A DNA stretch of 64,000 nucleotides, taken from NCBI GenBank assembly GCA_014706385.1, contig JACGZH010000009.1:806001-870000 (forward strand), read 5' to 3'. The translations under genes and the position numbers were made by a program. The notes under the pieces were generated by a model. That model saw only the letters and a list, made by a program, of their open reading frames with translations, was not told the DNA's origin and searched no databases. This stretch comes from Phaffia rhodozyma. Its lineage: Eukaryota; Basidiomycota; Tremellomycetes; Cystofilobasidiales; Mrakiaceae. The stretch's first letter is position 1. Every line of letters starts with the position of its first letter. Shown here one piece after another: positions 63,713 through 64,000 of this stretch.

Positions 63713-64000
63713 CTTCTTCTTTTATGTGGAAACTATTCGATTTCTTCTTTTCTCTTCTTTTGGACTTCTCCTTCTTTCGTATACTAGATAGAAAGGACAG
63801 AGTTCAACAGGTGATGTCAATGGAGATTGATGGATGGATGCCGTTGGCTCATTTGGATGTGAGCCGCTAGAATGGCTGACCGCTAACAGAGAAGACTATG
63901 TAACGCTATCTAAGGCAATCAAATTTCAATCAAACAACCCTGGATCATCCCCCAATCAACGGTCGCCCCATTCGCCCAACTCTTTCCACCACCCAACTTT
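63713..64000. other. CFT1 upstream region at the window edge
   Basis: This is presumed promoter of CFT1. The plus strand is T/C-rich near 63715-63775. A short plus-strand open frame (to 63870) has no family support. The last 100 bases are C/A-rich and may begin the leader of a rightward gene outside the window. Confidence 0.4.

Overview
This window reads as nuclear chromosomal DNA of an intron-rich basidiomycete fungus, probably a yeast-like one. Almost every gene is broken by short GT-AG introns with CTAAC-type branch sites. The gene set is fungal: Fzo1-type mitofusin, Rho1 ending in CIVL, Pob3 without an HMG box, Cft1, Rsm22, and a fungal short-rod alpha-actinin. I cannot name the species; Phaffia/Xanthophyllomyces or another Tremellomycete would fit, but that is inference. 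I saw no rRNA or tRNA gene, CRISPR array or intact transposon.

Layout from left to right. The first 11.6 kb hold the 3' end of an MFS transporter (+), translin (-), alpha-actinin (+), a 12-TM FLVCR-like MFS transporter (-) and a small YAKV/GEAALRGE protein (-). From 11.6 to 14.5 kb there is no gene I can establish, including an intron-less stretch at about 12.6-13.8 kb that looks richer in G+C. From 14.5 to 28 kb come mitofusin FZO1 (+), RHO1 (-), a RhoGAP with a Sec14-like domain directly upstream of RHO1 (-), a small mitochondrial membrane protein (+) and a secreted, probably GPI-anchored protein (+). From 28 to 38 kb come a divergent protein kinase (-) and POB3 (+), whose shared promoter carries a symmetric pair of ACGCGT boxes, then a condensation-fold acyltransferase-like protein (-). 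From 39.5 to 50.6 kb come SEC23 (-), DBR1 (+), another small mitochondrial membrane protein (-) and an SLC35-type nucleotide-sugar transporter (+). From 50.9 kb to the end come RSM22/METTL17 (+), a Glu-repeat nuclear-type protein (-) and CFT1/CPSF160 (-).

Most genes are unrelated housekeeping functions: RNA processing (DBR1, CFT1, translin), secretion (SEC23, sugar transporter), mitochondria (FZO1, RSM22, two small membrane proteins), chromatin (POB3) and cytoskeleton/cell polarity (alpha-actinin, RHO1, RhoGAP). The one neighbour pair with an obvious functional link is RHO1 and the RhoGAP. I did not find an evidently new multi-gene system. The observations most worth checking are the recurring 5-9 nt micro-exons, a GC-AG intron, the triplicated NPDEILLD motif in DBR1, the degenerate SAM motif beside intact Fe-S cysteines in RSM22, the MCB palindrome upstream of POB3, and the unexplained 12.6-13.8 kb island. 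Gene limits below are start codon to stop codon including introns. Exon junctions were read by eye from splice signals and family alignment.
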